Origin: Chloroflexota bacterium
Lineage (GTDB): Bacteria; Chloroflexota; Anaerolineae; Anaerolineales; Villigracilaceae
Reading direction: 5' to 3'
Length of the DNA stretch: 64,000 nt
Assembly (NCBI GenBank): GCA_016219545.1
Contig: JACRMH010000021.1
Span: forward strand, 62,001-126,000
Under the pieces are notes generated by a model that saw nothing but the letters and a program-made list of their open reading frames with translations, was not told the DNA's origin and did no database searches. The translations under genes and the position numbers were made by a program. This document shows positions 8,096 through 16,206 of the stretch, one piece after another. Positions within the stretch are counted from its first letter, which is position 1. Each line of letters opens with the position of its first letter.

Positions 8096-9136
8096 ATGTC
8101 TGAGCCGCGTAAACTTCTGACCACGTTTGACAAGATCCTCCTTGCCGGGACCGTCCTGGGAATCATGGGCATTTGTGTTTTGATTGGGGTGTTCTATTCC
8201 ATCTGGATGAATCCGCCCAGCCAAATGCCTGACCCAACTCCATTCGCCACTTTGCCGTTGATGGAGACTCCCACCACCCCGGCATTCGATCTCCCCACGC
8301 CCACATTTATGCCAACTTTGGTCTCTTCCCCTGTCCCTACTTTTAGCGGGGATGAGTCCCTCGGCGGCCGGATCGTCTTTACTTGTTACATCAAGCAGGT
8401 TGATCAAATTTGCATCATCAATGCCGATGGGTCGAACCGTGAACAGGTCACACATGCGGCGGCGACCGCTTTTTACGCGTCCCTTGCACCGGATGGGAGC
8501 ACGATCTATTTCTCCTCGCGTGAAAGCGGAGAGTTTCAGATCTATTCCATCAAAACAAATGGCGAGGACTTGAAACGCCTCACACAAATCCCCGGCAGTT
8601 TTTATGCGCCCGAGATTTCTCCCAATGGGGAATGGATCGTCATGACAAAAGGCGGCGATGGCATCTGGTTGATGAAGCCTGATGGCACGAATCCACATGC
8701 GATCACTTTCGCCGATGACATTGACCCCGCCTGGTCGCCTGATGGTTCAATGATCTCCTTTGCATCCTCGCGATTGGGGGAGAGGCAATTGTTCATCATG
8801 AACGCGAATGGTTCGAATGTCCGCCAAGTGACCGAAATAAAAGATATGGGCGGACGCAGCACCTGGTCACCGGATGGAACGAAGCTTGCTTTTTATGCGG
8901 GCATACTGGAAAACCATAATATTTATGTCATCAATTCGGATGGGACGAATCTGACTCAGCTTACAGACGGTGGGGATAATCTTGGTCCAAGCTGGTCTCT
9001 TGATGGGAAGTGGATTGCGTTCACGTCCTTTCGGGATGGCAACAATGAAATCTACATCATGCACCCTGACGGTTCATCCGTGACAAGGCTGACGAATAAT
9101 CTGATCTCTGATTGGCAGCCGAGGTGGGGGAAGTAG
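8096..9136 (+). CDS. Membrane-anchored TolB/PD40-type beta-propeller protein
   Basis: 346 residues. A short cytoplasmic N-terminus and one membrane helix (about 14-37) are followed by a Pro/Thr-rich linker (about 38-85) and a propeller of roughly six PD40 blades. Each blade repeats a SPDG/SPNG turn (LAPDGSTIYFSS, SPNGEWIVM, SPDGSMISFASS, SPDGTKLAFY) and an I.NADG/NSDG hairpin. Such propellers bind proteins or glycans outside the membrane; no catalytic residues are expected. It stands at the head of a loose plus-strand series with a protease and a TPR protein. Its specific partner is unknown. Confidence 0.8.
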   Translation: MSEPRKLLTTFDKILLAGTVLGIMGICVLIGVFYSIWMNPPSQMPDPTPFATLPLMETPTTPAFDLPTPTFMPTLVSSPVPTFSGDESLGGRIVFTCYIKQVDQICIINADGSNREQVTHAAATAFYASLAPDGSTIYFSSRESGEFQIYSIKTNGEDLKRLTQIPGSFYAPEISPNGEWIVMTKGGDGIWLMKPDGTNPHAITFADDIDPAWSPDGSMISFASSRLGERQLFIMNANGSNVRQVTEIKDMGGRSTWSPDGTKLAFYAGILENHNIYVINSDGTNLTQLTDGGDNLGPSWSLDGKWIAFTSFRDGNNEIYIMHPDGSSVTRLTNNLISDWQPRWGK

Positions 9137-9162
9137 GGCCGTTGTTACGGATGATTACCACC

Positions 9163-9855
9163 ATGAAAAATAGATCGAGGCTTGTTATTTTCAAACCGCA
9201 TTCCTTTATTTGGTTTTTCATCATCTTCTATATCGTCTGGGTCATCCGCGCCACGGTGTTCTACTCGGTCGTTGATACTTTGATTCCAACCGACGGCTGG
9301 AGGTTGGTATTTTCGAACTTCATGAAATTTTTCCTGTGGGTCTTGCCTGCCGCAGCTTATATTATTTGGAAGGAAAAAGCAAATCCACTTGAGGTAATGA
9401 AAGTCAATACGCATCTGGATCGGCGCGGATTGATCACGGCTGCATGCGGTAGTTCCCTTTTCTTCGTAATAATGTTCACCATTCAATATATTGTTTCAAA
9501 GCAAACGTTGACGTCTTTGCTTCACGCTTCGCCATTGGCAATACTTTCTTCCTTAACGACCACCTTTGTTTCCCCGATCATCGAAGAATTGCTCTTTCGG
9601 GGATTTGTGCTTTGGAAGTTGAACCAGAGATTCAGCTTTGGAACGGCAAATATTATACAAGCCTTGCTCTTCACATCCATTCACTGGCCGTTTTGGATTT
9701 GGACAAAAGGTTTCCAGCCGGCTCTCCTCATCACATCCCTCAGTTTAACCATCATCGCATTGTTTTTAGGCTGGGTCTGCAAGCGGACAAATTCCATCTG
9801 GCCGCCCGTCCTTGTCCATATTGTCAATAATTTTCTGGCTGGGTTTTTAGGGTAG
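9163..9855 (+). CDS. CPBP family intramembrane metalloprotease
   Basis: About 230 residues with some seven hydrophobic segments. Family motifs are present in order: EELLFRGFVLWKL (EExxxR), FTSIHWPFW with a metal-binding histidine, and HIVNNF (HxxxN). These are Abi/CAAX-type proteases embedded in the membrane. The start is uncertain: ATG at 9163 is preferred, ATG at 9151 is possible, and an ATG at 9112 would overlap the previous gene by 25 bp. No clear ribosome binding site was found for any of them. Confidence 0.85.
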   Translation: MKNRSRLVIFKPHSFIWFFIIFYIVWVIRATVFYSVVDTLIPTDGWRLVFSNFMKFFLWVLPAAAYIIWKEKANPLEVMKVNTHLDRRGLITAACGSSLFFVIMFTIQYIVSKQTLTSLLHASPLAILSSLTTTFVSPIIEELLFRGFVLWKLNQRFSFGTANIIQALLFTSIHWPFWIWTKGFQPALLITSLSLTIIALFLGWVCKRTNSIWPPVLVHIVNNFLAGFLG

Positions 9856-9867
9856 CAATCTGTCACG

Positions 9868-9873
9868 TATAAT
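9868..9873 (+). promoter_or_regulatory. -10 box of the TPR gene
   Basis: TATAAT, 10 nt before the ATG at 9884 and 13 bp after the protease stop codon. A transcript from here would have a leader of only a few bases. Confidence 0.5.
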
Positions 9874-9883
9874 TAGAGTCGCG

Positions 9884-11269
9884 ATGAAAAATAAAACCTG
9901 GCTCGTTCTTCTTGCCCTGCTTGCCGCTGTCATCCTGCCCATTATTTTCACAGGCTATGCTGAGATCAAAAAAGGTCAAGCCAAATCTGCGGTGCAGAAT
10001 TATGCAAGCGCCGCAGATTCCTATGAGCGCGCCGCGCTTTATTTGCCCTGGCGTTCAGACCTATGGGAACAAGCCGGCATTGCCGCAAGTGAAAACGGAA
10101 ACTTAACCGATGCCATAACATTTCTTAAGCGCGCGCCGAAACTCTCGGAACGCGGCTGGCTGGCCTTGGCTTCATCGTATTACAACACGGGCGATATTCC
10201 GTCGGCGCTCAAGGCGTATCAACAAGGCTCGCAGGTTTATGAGTCGGCTTCCCTGTATGCCGGGCTTGCTTTCATTTATCGTCAGCAAAAAAACTGGTCT
10301 GCTGAAAGCGATGCGCTAAAGCATCAAACAAAATTAGATGGGGGGAATGTCTACGCCCATTACAGACTCGGCCTCTTGTTGACTGTTCTGGAGCCTGAGA
10401 ATGCTCTGCCTGAATTGATGTCCGCTTCTTCTCTGGACCCTGAAACTGATTCCGCGGTGCAGACATTGCGCGCCGCTTTGAATATCTCTGCCACACAAGC
10501 GGACAAGTCACAGCAAATGGTGACTCGTGGACGTGCCTTGGGGTTGGTGCAGGAATGGGAGTTGTCAGTTGTCGCATTTGAGAAAGCCATCACGCTTAAC
10601 GCTGAGAATGCAGAGGCGTGGGCATGGCTCGGCGAAGCAAAACAGCAAGCCGGTCAGGATGGAAGCGTTGAACTGAATCGCGCAGTGACTCTCGATGGTC
10701 GCTCCGTCATCGTCCGCGCATTACGCGGGTTGTATTTTGACCGTCAGAAAAAATATCCGCAGATGCTGGCTGAATATTTATTTGCCGCAAAGGTTGAGCC
10801 GGCCAACCCCGCATGGCAGGCTTCGGTGGGGGATGCGTATGCCAAAGGCGGTGACCTTGTTGCCGCGCTGACGTATTATCAGAGTGCGGTACAGCTTGCG
10901 TCCAATGACTCTGCTTATTGGCGTTTGCTGGCCCTCTTCTGCGCCGACAATGGCGTTCATGTTGAAGACGTCGGTTTGCCCGCTGCGCAAAAAGCGGTTG
11001 AGCTTGCGCCGGATGATCCGCTGGCGTTGGATGCTTTGGGCTGGTCTTATTTTTCTTCGGGCAGGTATGCCAACGCTGAACAAACTTTGTTGGGTGTTAT
11101 TTCGCGCTTCCCAGGTCATTTGCCCGCGCACATTCATCTGGCAATGACCTATATCGCGCAGGGCAATCGCACATCCGCATACACTGAGTTGACCTATGTC
11201 CGCGACGCGAATGCAAGTGGGGCGGATGGCTTGTTCGCCGAACAGTTACTGAAGAAGTATTTTCCGTAA
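9884..11269 (+). CDS. Membrane-anchored TPR protein
   Basis: 461 residues. One N-terminal helix (about 5-26, WLVLLALLAAVILPIIFTGY) is followed almost entirely by tetratricopeptide repeats. Recognisable repeat cores include AADSYERAALYLPW, GDIPSALKAYQQGSQVY, WELSVVAFEKAITLNAENAEAWAWL and GDLVAALTYYQSAVQL. The repeats should face outside the membrane and hold a protein complex; no enzymatic motif is visible. No ribosome binding site is seen, and a -10 box lies 10 nt before the start. Confidence 0.85.
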   Translation: MKNKTWLVLLALLAAVILPIIFTGYAEIKKGQAKSAVQNYASAADSYERAALYLPWRSDLWEQAGIAASENGNLTDAITFLKRAPKLSERGWLALASSYYNTGDIPSALKAYQQGSQVYESASLYAGLAFIYRQQKNWSAESDALKHQTKLDGGNVYAHYRLGLLLTVLEPENALPELMSASSLDPETDSAVQTLRAALNISATQADKSQQMVTRGRALGLVQEWELSVVAFEKAITLNAENAEAWAWLGEAKQQAGQDGSVELNRAVTLDGRSVIVRALRGLYFDRQKKYPQMLAEYLFAAKVEPANPAWQASVGDAYAKGGDLVAALTYYQSAVQLASNDSAYWRLLALFCADNGVHVEDVGLPAAQKAVELAPDDPLALDALGWSYFSSGRYANAEQTLLGVISRFPGHLPAHIHLAMTYIAQGNRTSAYTELTYVRDANASGADGLFAEQLLKKYFP

Positions 11270-11369
11270 ATAAAATTCCTACAATATTGAAAAAAGGTGT
11301 CTCCCTGAGGGAGTGTGCTTTTCGCGACCGAAGGGTCTCTGAACGAGATAAGAGATGCTTCGCGCCTGA

Positions 11370-11400
11370 CACCTGCCCTAGCGGGCGGTGCCAGGGGAAG
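11370..11400 (-). repeat. Dispersed 31-bp repeat, second copy
   Basis: The complement of this stretch matches positions 561-591 with two mismatches (shared core GCACCGCCCGC). The rest of the 11270-11582 gap holds no gene; it also contains a terminator and the PadR control region. Confidence 0.75.
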
Positions 11401-11470
11401 CGGCGCTCAGCAAGACACAGAAACGTTATTCATTATTCACATTAAAATATTCCTATTCTGAAATTATGAG

Positions 11471-11498
11471 TCCCGCCGCGTGGCGGGATTTTTTTTCT
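11471..11498 (+). terminator. Intrinsic terminator after the TPR gene
   Basis: Perfect stem TCCCGCC / GGCGGGA with a 4-nt GCGT loop, followed by eight T residues. It is about 200 bp beyond the TPR stop and directly upstream of the PadR promoter, insulating the two units. Confidence 0.9.
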
Positions 11499-11508
11499 AT
11501 TCTTACTC

Positions 11509-11566
11509 TTGACATAATATCAATTTGATACTATTATTGATTTGTTAATAGTACGAAATTGATATT
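11509..11566 (+). promoter_or_regulatory. padR promoter with 20-bp inverted-repeat operator
   Basis: TTGACA (11509-11514), a 17-bp spacer and TATTAT (11532-11537) form a near-consensus promoter. Two 20-base arms, 11516-11535 and 11547-11566, are inverted copies of each other with two mismatches. The left arm fills the spacer and overlaps the -10. A PadR dimer bound there would block polymerase, so autoregulation is likely (inference). Confidence 0.8.
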
Positions 11567-11582
11567 ACCGGAAGGAGCAAGC

Positions 11583-11939
11583 ATGACTGAAATTACCGCA
11601 CCCACCAAGAAGTTTCAAAAGGAATTGAACTCAGGCACATCGTCACTGGTGTTGCTGAGCGTCTTGAGCCGTAGCAAGGAGGCAATGTATGGCTACCAGA
11701 TCGCCAAACTGCTGGAAGAAAGCGGACCCGAGATCCCCATGATGAAGCAGGGCACGTTGTATCCTGTCCTGCGTTCTTTGGAAGAGAATGGTTTGCTGGA
11801 AAGCACCGTGGAGCCTTCGGTCTCTGGTCCGCCACGCAGGTATTACCAGATCACGAAAGAAGGGCGCGTTGCCCTGGATGAATGGCTTGAAGTTTGGAAG
11901 CAGACCAAGAAGTTCGTAGACACAATTTTGAAAGGATGA
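11583..11939 (+). CDS. PadR family transcriptional regulator
   Basis: 118 residues, a winged-helix PadR-type repressor. Typical features are LLSVLSRSKEAMYGYQIAKLLEE for the first helices, MMKQGTLYPVLRSLEENGLL for the recognition helix, and PPRRYYQITKEGRVAL for the wing, with a short C-terminal dimerisation helix. Start at 11583 is set by GGAAGGAG upstream; an ATG at 11559 lies inside the operator and is not used. It is 4 bp from the membrane-protein gene it probably controls; such HAAS/PadR pairs are common. Confidence 0.92.
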   Translation: MTEITAPTKKFQKELNSGTSSLVLLSVLSRSKEAMYGYQIAKLLEESGPEIPMMKQGTLYPVLRSLEENGLLESTVEPSVSGPPRRYYQITKEGRVALDEWLEVWKQTKKFVDTILKG

Positions 11940-11943
11940 CATC

Positions 11944-12828
11944 ATGTTTAATACAATTGAAGAATATCTCGATGCCTTGAAAACTGAAATGAAAGATGCC
12001 GACCTTGCGCTGGTGCAGGATGCCCAGGCCGATGCGCGCGAGCATTTGTCTACGGCTTTGATGGTTGCCCGCGAAGCCGCTCCTGAAGTTGGCGAGGCCG
12101 ATGCACTTAAGAAAATAATCGAAGAATACGGCACGCCCGATGAAACCGCATCCGCGTACCGTGAGATCGAGCGGCGTACATCGCCTTCCTTGAAACAACC
12201 GGTCAAACCGCGTTCATTGCTTGGGCGAATCTTCGGCGTCTACATTGATCCGCGCACCTGGGCTTCGCTCTTGTTCATGTTCATTACCTTTGTCACAGGC
12301 ATTATCTATTTCACCTGGGCCGTGACCGGAGCCGCTCTTTCGATTTCATTCCTGATCCTGATCATCGGCATTCCTTTCGCCATCCTCTTCCTGCTTTCCG
12401 TGCAGGGATTGGCTCTGCTCGAAGGACGTTTGGTGGAAGCGTTGCTAGGTGTTCGTATGCCGCGCCGTCCCTTGTTTGCACAGCCGGGCTTGAATTGGCT
12501 GGAACGTTTGAAAGCCTTGGTGACCGATAAACATACATGGATTTCCCTTCTTTATATGGTCCTGCAAATGCCGCTGGGCGTGATCTATTTTTCAGTGAAT
12601 GTCACGTTGATCACATTTTCGCTAACGGTCATGGCTGCGCCTATCGTACAACTGATTTGGAATCTGCCCGTTGTGACTATTGGGTATGGGCGCATTCTTC
12701 TTTCTTACCCGGCTTTGGTTCTATTAGCCGTTGTCGGACTCCTCACCTTGACATTAACCCTGCATCTGGCGCGTGCCGCTGGCTGGCTGCATGGAAAATA
12801 TGCCAAGTGGATGCTGGTCAGCGAATAG
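11944..12828 (+). CDS. HAAS-type N-terminal domain, multi-span membrane protein
   Basis: 294 residues. The first 90 or so are helical and resemble the HAAS signalling domain (FNTIEEYLDALKTEMKDAD and IIEEYGTPDETASAYREIE), which typically contacts PadR regulators. Then come two similar membrane units of two to three helices each, both introduced by a RTWASLLFMF / HTWISLLYMV phrase (about 106 and 198), as in putative sensor domains. It is co-transcribed with padR (4 bp apart). Probable role: sensing membrane state and passing it to PadR. Ligand unknown. Confidence 0.8.
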   Translation: MFNTIEEYLDALKTEMKDADLALVQDAQADAREHLSTALMVAREAAPEVGEADALKKIIEEYGTPDETASAYREIERRTSPSLKQPVKPRSLLGRIFGVYIDPRTWASLLFMFITFVTGIIYFTWAVTGAALSISFLILIIGIPFAILFLLSVQGLALLEGRLVEALLGVRMPRRPLFAQPGLNWLERLKALVTDKHTWISLLYMVLQMPLGVIYFSVNVTLITFSLTVMAAPIVQLIWNLPVVTIGYGRILLSYPALVLLAVVGLLTLTLTLHLARAAGWLHGKYAKWMLVSE

Positions 12829-12836
12829 TAAGGTCT

Positions 12837-13703
12837 ATGAATCAAAACTCTCAGCCAGACAAATTTTTGAAGTTCCTGCAATTCCCGTTGGTAAGAATAT
12901 TGTTGGGATTTCTAACTCTTGTTATAGCTGCCACGCTCCTTCAAGTTGGGACCGAACTCTGGCCCGGTCACAAGACGGATATTACAAATCTAGTTTCTGT
13001 GTTGATTACAGCCCTTGGAGTCCTGCTTACATATTATGGGTTTGTCCATTTTATTGAGAGACGCCCTGTGACCGAGCCGGATGTTTCCAGCGCAGGAAAT
13101 GAATTAATAGCCGGAGCGTTGATCGGCGCCCTCCTCTTTTCTGTGACCATCGGCTTTTTGTGGATATTCGGCTTTTACCATGTCACCGGTGTTAATAACT
13201 GGACAGCTATTTTTCCCTGGCTGGTACTTGCAATTTTTTCCGGGGTATTCGAAGAACTGTTGATACGCGGAATCCTTTTCCGCATCATGGAAGAATCGCT
13301 GGGAAGTTGGTTGGCATTGGCGATCTCAGCAATCATCTTCGGGTTTTTGCATCTCGCCAACCCCAATGCAACCTTATGGGGCGCGGTTGCAATCGCCATC
13401 GAGGCAGGCATCATGCTGGCCGCGGCGTTTATGTACACACGCCGATTATGGCTTCCCATCGGCATCCACTTTGCATGGAACTTTACTCAAGGTGCAATTT
13501 TCGGCGTGGCTGTCTCAGGTAACGAAGCGAAGGGACTATTGCAGTCCACCCTTACGGGACCAGAATTGTTATCCGGCGGCGCTTTCGGCGCAGAAGCTTC
13601 CATCTTTGCAGTTGTGGTTTGCTTCGCGGCTGGAATATTTTTTGTTTGGAAATCCTTGAAACAGGAAAGATTTATAAAACCATTTTGGAGACGATTGGCA
13701 TAA
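12837..13703 (+). CDS. CPBP family intramembrane metalloprotease
   Basis: 288 residues, about eight hydrophobic segments. Motifs: EELLIRGILFRIMEES (EExxxR), FGFLHLANPNA (metal-binding His) and GIHFAWNFTQG (HxxxN). Likely zinc-dependent proteolysis inside the membrane; substrate unknown. The ATG at 12837 is 9 bp after the previous stop with AAGG upstream, so it is the third gene of the padR operon. It is the second CPBP protease in the window, only distantly similar to the one at 9.2 kb. Confidence 0.88.
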   Translation: MNQNSQPDKFLKFLQFPLVRILLGFLTLVIAATLLQVGTELWPGHKTDITNLVSVLITALGVLLTYYGFVHFIERRPVTEPDVSSAGNELIAGALIGALLFSVTIGFLWIFGFYHVTGVNNWTAIFPWLVLAIFSGVFEELLIRGILFRIMEESLGSWLALAISAIIFGFLHLANPNATLWGAVAIAIEAGIMLAAAFMYTRRLWLPIGIHFAWNFTQGAIFGVAVSGNEAKGLLQSTLTGPELLSGGAFGAEASIFAVVVCFAAGIFFVWKSLKQERFIKPFWRRLA

Positions 13704-13710
13704 TCCCTCG

Positions 13711-13719
13711 TGATAAAAT
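13711..13719 (+). promoter_or_regulatory. Extended -10 TGATAAAAT (leaderless)
   Basis: TGA plus hexamer TAAAAT, with 7 nt to the ATG at 13727 and no ribosome binding site. It lies 8 bp after the protease stop codon, so the next gene can be transcribed on its own as a leaderless mRNA. Confidence 0.6.
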
Positions 13720-13726
13720 CACGTTC

Positions 13727-14380
13727 ATGAACCGTCTACTTGCCTTTCTTTCATCCATTATTCTTCTTTCCCTTGCCTGTTCAACAACGTCAGCTACTCC
13801 GGCCCCACCTCAAGATCTGGGCGTGCCATCGGGGAGCGTCCTGTTTCAAGATGACTTCTCGCAGCCTATCACCGGCTGGGATCGTTTTACAGCTCCCGAA
13901 GGCATCATGGATTATGACAAGGGTGGTTATCGTCTGCTGGTGAATGCTCAGAATATCAATTTCTGGTCAACGCCTCATAAGGATTTCGCCGATGTCCGCA
14001 TGGAAGTAGACTCGGGCAAATTGGGCGGTCCAGATGAAAACCGCATCGGGTTGATCTGTCGTTATTCAGGCAGTGACTATTATTTCTTCATGATTACAAG
14101 CGATGGCTTTTACGGCATCGGTATTTTTGCGGGTGGCAAGGCCCAATTGTTTGGTCAAAGTGAAATGAAAGCGGATGTCAGCATTAAAACTGGAATGGCG
14201 GTCAATCATCTCCGCGCCGATTGCGTGGGCGATACGCTTAGTTTTTACATCAACGGTTTCCCTGTTGCGACAGCCCAGGATGCGACCTTGAAATCAGGGG
14301 ATATCGGCTTATTGGCCGGCACGTTCTCTCAACTGGGCGTGGATGTGGTGTTTGATAATTTTGTAGTGCTAAAACCGTGA
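13727..14380 (+). CDS. Lipoprotein with concanavalin-like (LamG/DUF1080-type) domain
   Basis: 217 residues. The signal peptide ends in a lipobox, LSLAC, followed by a Thr/Pro-rich tether. The globular part begins at VLFQDDFSQPITGWDR and runs through beta strands typical of a concanavalin-like sandwich (DVRMEVDSGK, RIGLICRYSG, DYYFFMITSDGFYGI, LGVDVVFDNFVVLK). These domains bind carbohydrate or protein outside the cell. The start is at 13727; a longer frame lacks a signal peptide and overlaps the protease gene. Confidence 0.8.
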   Translation: MNRLLAFLSSIILLSLACSTTSATPAPPQDLGVPSGSVLFQDDFSQPITGWDRFTAPEGIMDYDKGGYRLLVNAQNINFWSTPHKDFADVRMEVDSGKLGGPDENRIGLICRYSGSDYYFFMITSDGFYGIGIFAGGKAQLFGQSEMKADVSIKTGMAVNHLRADCVGDTLSFYINGFPVATAQDATLKSGDIGLLAGTFSQLGVDVVFDNFVVLKP

Positions 14381-14397
14381 AGGGCAAGGATGATTGA

Positions 14398-14443
14398 TGA
14401 AGGAGGAAGGATGAATATAAACCATCCTTCCTCCTTCATTTTT
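14398..14443 (+). terminator. Intrinsic terminator
   Basis: Perfect 16-bp stem (arm TGAAGGAGGAAGGATG) around a 9-nt loop, then TTTTT. It ends the lipoprotein transcript. Confidence 0.9.
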
Positions 14444-14518
14444 ACAAAGGGGAAAATTCTGTGCATGGAATTCAGATCAACCGTTAACACACCTCCAACC
14501 ATCATCCAACAAACGCGG

Positions 14519-14527
14519 TGATAAAAT
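14519..14527 (+). promoter_or_regulatory. Extended -10 upstream of the histidine kinase
   Basis: TGATAAAAT, identical to the boxes at 13711 and 31311. It implies a start near 14534 and a leader of about 38 nt with no obvious ribosome binding site. Confidence 0.5.
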
Positions 14528-14571
14528 ACCTGCACCGTCCACAGTTCATCGTCAACGGTCTTCCCTGACCT

Positions 14572-16119
14572 ATGCTGCCCGCCAACCTCCTCCCCGATTT
14601 CCGCGTTCGCCAAAGAGATTATCTGCTCGAAATTTCGCGCATGTTGACTCAGGAATTAGACCTTGAGAAACTGCTTGCGCGCATTTTGCGTGTCTCCATT
14701 GAAATGCTGGCGGGGCAGGCCGGCATTATTGCGCTCAAACAACCCGAAGGTTGGCGAGTATCCGCCGCACATGGGATTGCTCCTGCTTTTATGAGTTACC
14801 TCACCCCTTTGCTCGCTGATGAAGTTGTCAGCGAATTGGATGTGATCGAACTCAACCGCATGTTGAAGGACCTCACTTACACTGCCAGCATGGGCTTGCT
14901 CAATGGCACGGGTCTGCCCCTCGCCGCACATGGGGAAGTTATTGGCGTGATCTTCATCTTCCGTAACTACGCCGATCTATTCACGCCCAATGACCGCGTG
15001 CTCTTACAATCTTTCGCCGATCAGGCCGCCATCGCGGTCTTCAATGCCCAACTTTATGGGGATGTCTCTTACGAGAAACAGCGCCTTGACGCTCTGCTTG
15101 ATTCCGCCGCCGATGGGATTCTCATCCTTAATGCAGACTTGGTCATCGAACGCTGTAACGGGGCTTTTGAAAAACTCTACGGTCTGACTCGCGATGAAAT
15201 TGTCGGCAAAAAACATGAAGAGATCGTCCACTGGAAGAAAGAACCGCAAGGCACAACGCTTGAAGAATCTGTCAGTAGTGGCTGGCCGCTGACTCCGAAT
15301 GCCACTTTGTATGTGGAAGGTGACATCGAGCGTCCGCTGCCGCCGCATCTTCCGGTTGGGATTACATACGCGCCTTTATTATCAAACGAAAATAAATTAC
15401 GCAATGTCTTTGTCAGTGTGCGCGATATTACACACTTCCGCAACGCAGATGAGATCAAGGCGACTTTCATTTCCATCGTCAGCCATGAACTGCGGACTCC
15501 GGTTGCGCTAATTAAGGGATATGCATCCACCTTGCGGCGTGATGATGCGCGCTGGGACAAACGCACCATCAGCGATTCATTGGCAGTCATCGAAGATGAA
15601 GCGGACCGTTTATCCAAGATGATAGATGACTTACTCGACGCTTCGCGTTTGCAGGCTGGAGGACTCAGCTTGAATCAGGCTGATGTCGCCGTACCCAGCC
15701 TTGCGTTAAGAGTGACCGAGCGTTTCGCGGCGCAGTCTCCAAAACATCATCTTGTCACCGACTTCCCGCAAAACTTCCCAGTCATCATCGGCGATGAAAC
15801 ACGCATTGAACAGGTGCTGGCTAATCTTGTTTCGAACTCGATCAAGTACGCACCGGCCGGCGAGATCAAGATCAGCGGAACGGTGCGCCCTGAGCAGATC
15901 ATCATTTGCGTCAGTGACGAAGGCACCGGCATTGCCGCCAAAGACCTGCCGCATATTTTTGACCGCTTTTACCGCTCGACGAATGCGGTCAAGCAGACGA
16001 AGGGTGCCGGGCTGGGGCTGTACCTTGCGCGCGCCATCGTGGAAGCGCACGGCGGCCGCATCTGGGCAGACGCTTCGGCTGGCTCCGGTGCGAGGATCTG
16101 TTTCTCGCTACCGAGATAA
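14572..16119 (+). CDS. Soluble GAF-PAS histidine kinase
   Basis: 515 residues, no membrane helix. A GAF domain (about 20-160) and a PAS domain (about 170-290) precede HisKA and HATPase. The phospho-acceptor is His305 in IVSHELRTPVALIKGY; the ATP lid region shows NLVSNSIKYA (N box), VSDEGTGIAA (G1), IFDRFYRS (F) and GAGLGLYLARAI (G2). No response regulator is adjacent, so it is an orphan kinase whose partner lies elsewhere. The signal is probably cytosolic (redox, ligand or light). The start codon lacks a good ribosome binding site and could be wrong by a few codons. Confidence 0.92.
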   Translation: MLPANLLPDFRVRQRDYLLEISRMLTQELDLEKLLARILRVSIEMLAGQAGIIALKQPEGWRVSAAHGIAPAFMSYLTPLLADEVVSELDVIELNRMLKDLTYTASMGLLNGTGLPLAAHGEVIGVIFIFRNYADLFTPNDRVLLQSFADQAAIAVFNAQLYGDVSYEKQRLDALLDSAADGILILNADLVIERCNGAFEKLYGLTRDEIVGKKHEEIVHWKKEPQGTTLEESVSSGWPLTPNATLYVEGDIERPLPPHLPVGITYAPLLSNENKLRNVFVSVRDITHFRNADEIKATFISIVSHELRTPVALIKGYASTLRRDDARWDKRTISDSLAVIEDEADRLSKMIDDLLDASRLQAGGLSLNQADVAVPSLALRVTERFAAQSPKHHLVTDFPQNFPVIIGDETRIEQVLANLVSNSIKYAPAGEIKISGTVRPEQIIICVSDEGTGIAAKDLPHIFDRFYRSTNAVKQTKGAGLGLYLARAIVEAHGGRIWADASAGSGARICFSLPR

Positions 16120-16169
16120 CATAGACCCGACAAGGTTTACGCGAAGCGGCCTGTCAGGTCTTAACCCAA

Positions 16170-16178
16170 TGGTAAAAT
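16170..16178 (+). promoter_or_regulatory. Extended -10 of pepF
   Basis: TGGTAAAAT; a weak -35 (CTGTCA) lies 16 bp upstream of the hexamer. The start near 16185 leaves a leader of about 20 nt including TAAGGA. Confidence 0.55.
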
Positions 16179-16206
16179 ACCTCATCTTCTCAGAGTAAGG
16201 AAAATC

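Noticed and set aside
9112..9162. Upstream start for the CPBP protease at 9112
   Set aside because: It would overlap the PD40 gene by 25 bp and adds a non-hydrophobic extension; the later ATGs are better placed before the first helix.
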